Origin: Membranipora membranacea
Lineage: Eukaryota; Bryozoa; Gymnolaemata; Cheilostomatida; Membraniporidae
Length of the DNA stretch: 64,000 bases
Assembly (NCBI GenBank): GCA_914767715.1
Contig: OU612075.1
Coordinates: forward strand, 16,184,001 to 16,248,000
Reading direction: 5' to 3'
Below the pieces are notes generated by a model, which saw only the letters and a list, made by a program, of their open reading frames with translations, made no database searches and was not told where the DNA came from. The position numbers were made by a program, and so were the translations under genes. Every line of letters starts with the position of its first letter. Position 1 is the stretch's first letter. Positions 63,991 through 64,000 of this stretch are shown piece by piece.

Positions 63991-64000
63991 CTTAAATACT

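Overview
The window is a piece of an animal (metazoan) nuclear genome, probably from an invertebrate. The genes are split into many short exons with GT..AG introns, the DNA is AT-rich, there are no operons or Shine-Dalgarno sites, and introns and spacers are full of non-LTR retrotransposons, tRNA-derived SINEs, short fold-back elements and microsatellites. The species cannot be read from the sequence. The main gene resembles the Mcr (macroglobulin complement-related) branch of the alpha-2-macroglobulin/complement family, which is best known from arthropods.

Layout. (1) 1-1.9 kb, + strand: the last two coding exons of a CASK-type MAGUK, encoding the end of the guanylate-kinase domain. (2) 3.9-7.3 kb, - strand: a frameshifted CR1/L2-like LINE with a hexamer-repeat 3' tail. 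(3) 8-13 kb: fold-backs, SINEs and a tandem tRNA-like repeat. (4) 13.7-16.5 kb, - strand: a broken, intron-containing gene that resembles a family of repeated, transposon-derived invertebrate proteins. (5) 17.2-49.8 kb, - strand: one large gene that I could assemble from 33 exons whose reading phases all agree (5028 nt, 1675 residues). It encodes a secreted thioester-protein-family member. The thioester motif is destroyed, an LDL-receptor class A module sits where complement C3 has its anaphylatoxin domain, and a C-terminal tail of about 150 residues follows the receptor-binding domain. (6) 50.9-53.7 kb, + strand, head-to-head with it: a four-exon secreted NHL-repeat (beta-propeller) gene with a clean TATA box and splice sites but two in-frame TAG codons. 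(7) 54.6-56.2 kb: a 5'-truncated RTE-type LINE bounded by a perfect 15-bp target-site duplication. (8) 56-64 kb: no host gene recognised; a TTAA-flanked MITE and a possible piggyBac-like fragment.

Genes together. The Mcr-like gene and the NHL gene both begin with signal peptides and are transcribed divergently from about 1.1 kb of shared upstream DNA, so co-regulation of two extracellular proteins is possible, but this is inference. Introns of the Mcr-like gene hold two families of small fold-back elements. One copy inserted exactly at an exon-intron junction, and its target-site duplication includes the splice donor. Exon limits were derived by eye from splice consensus, phase and family similarity; no transcript evidence or database search was available.
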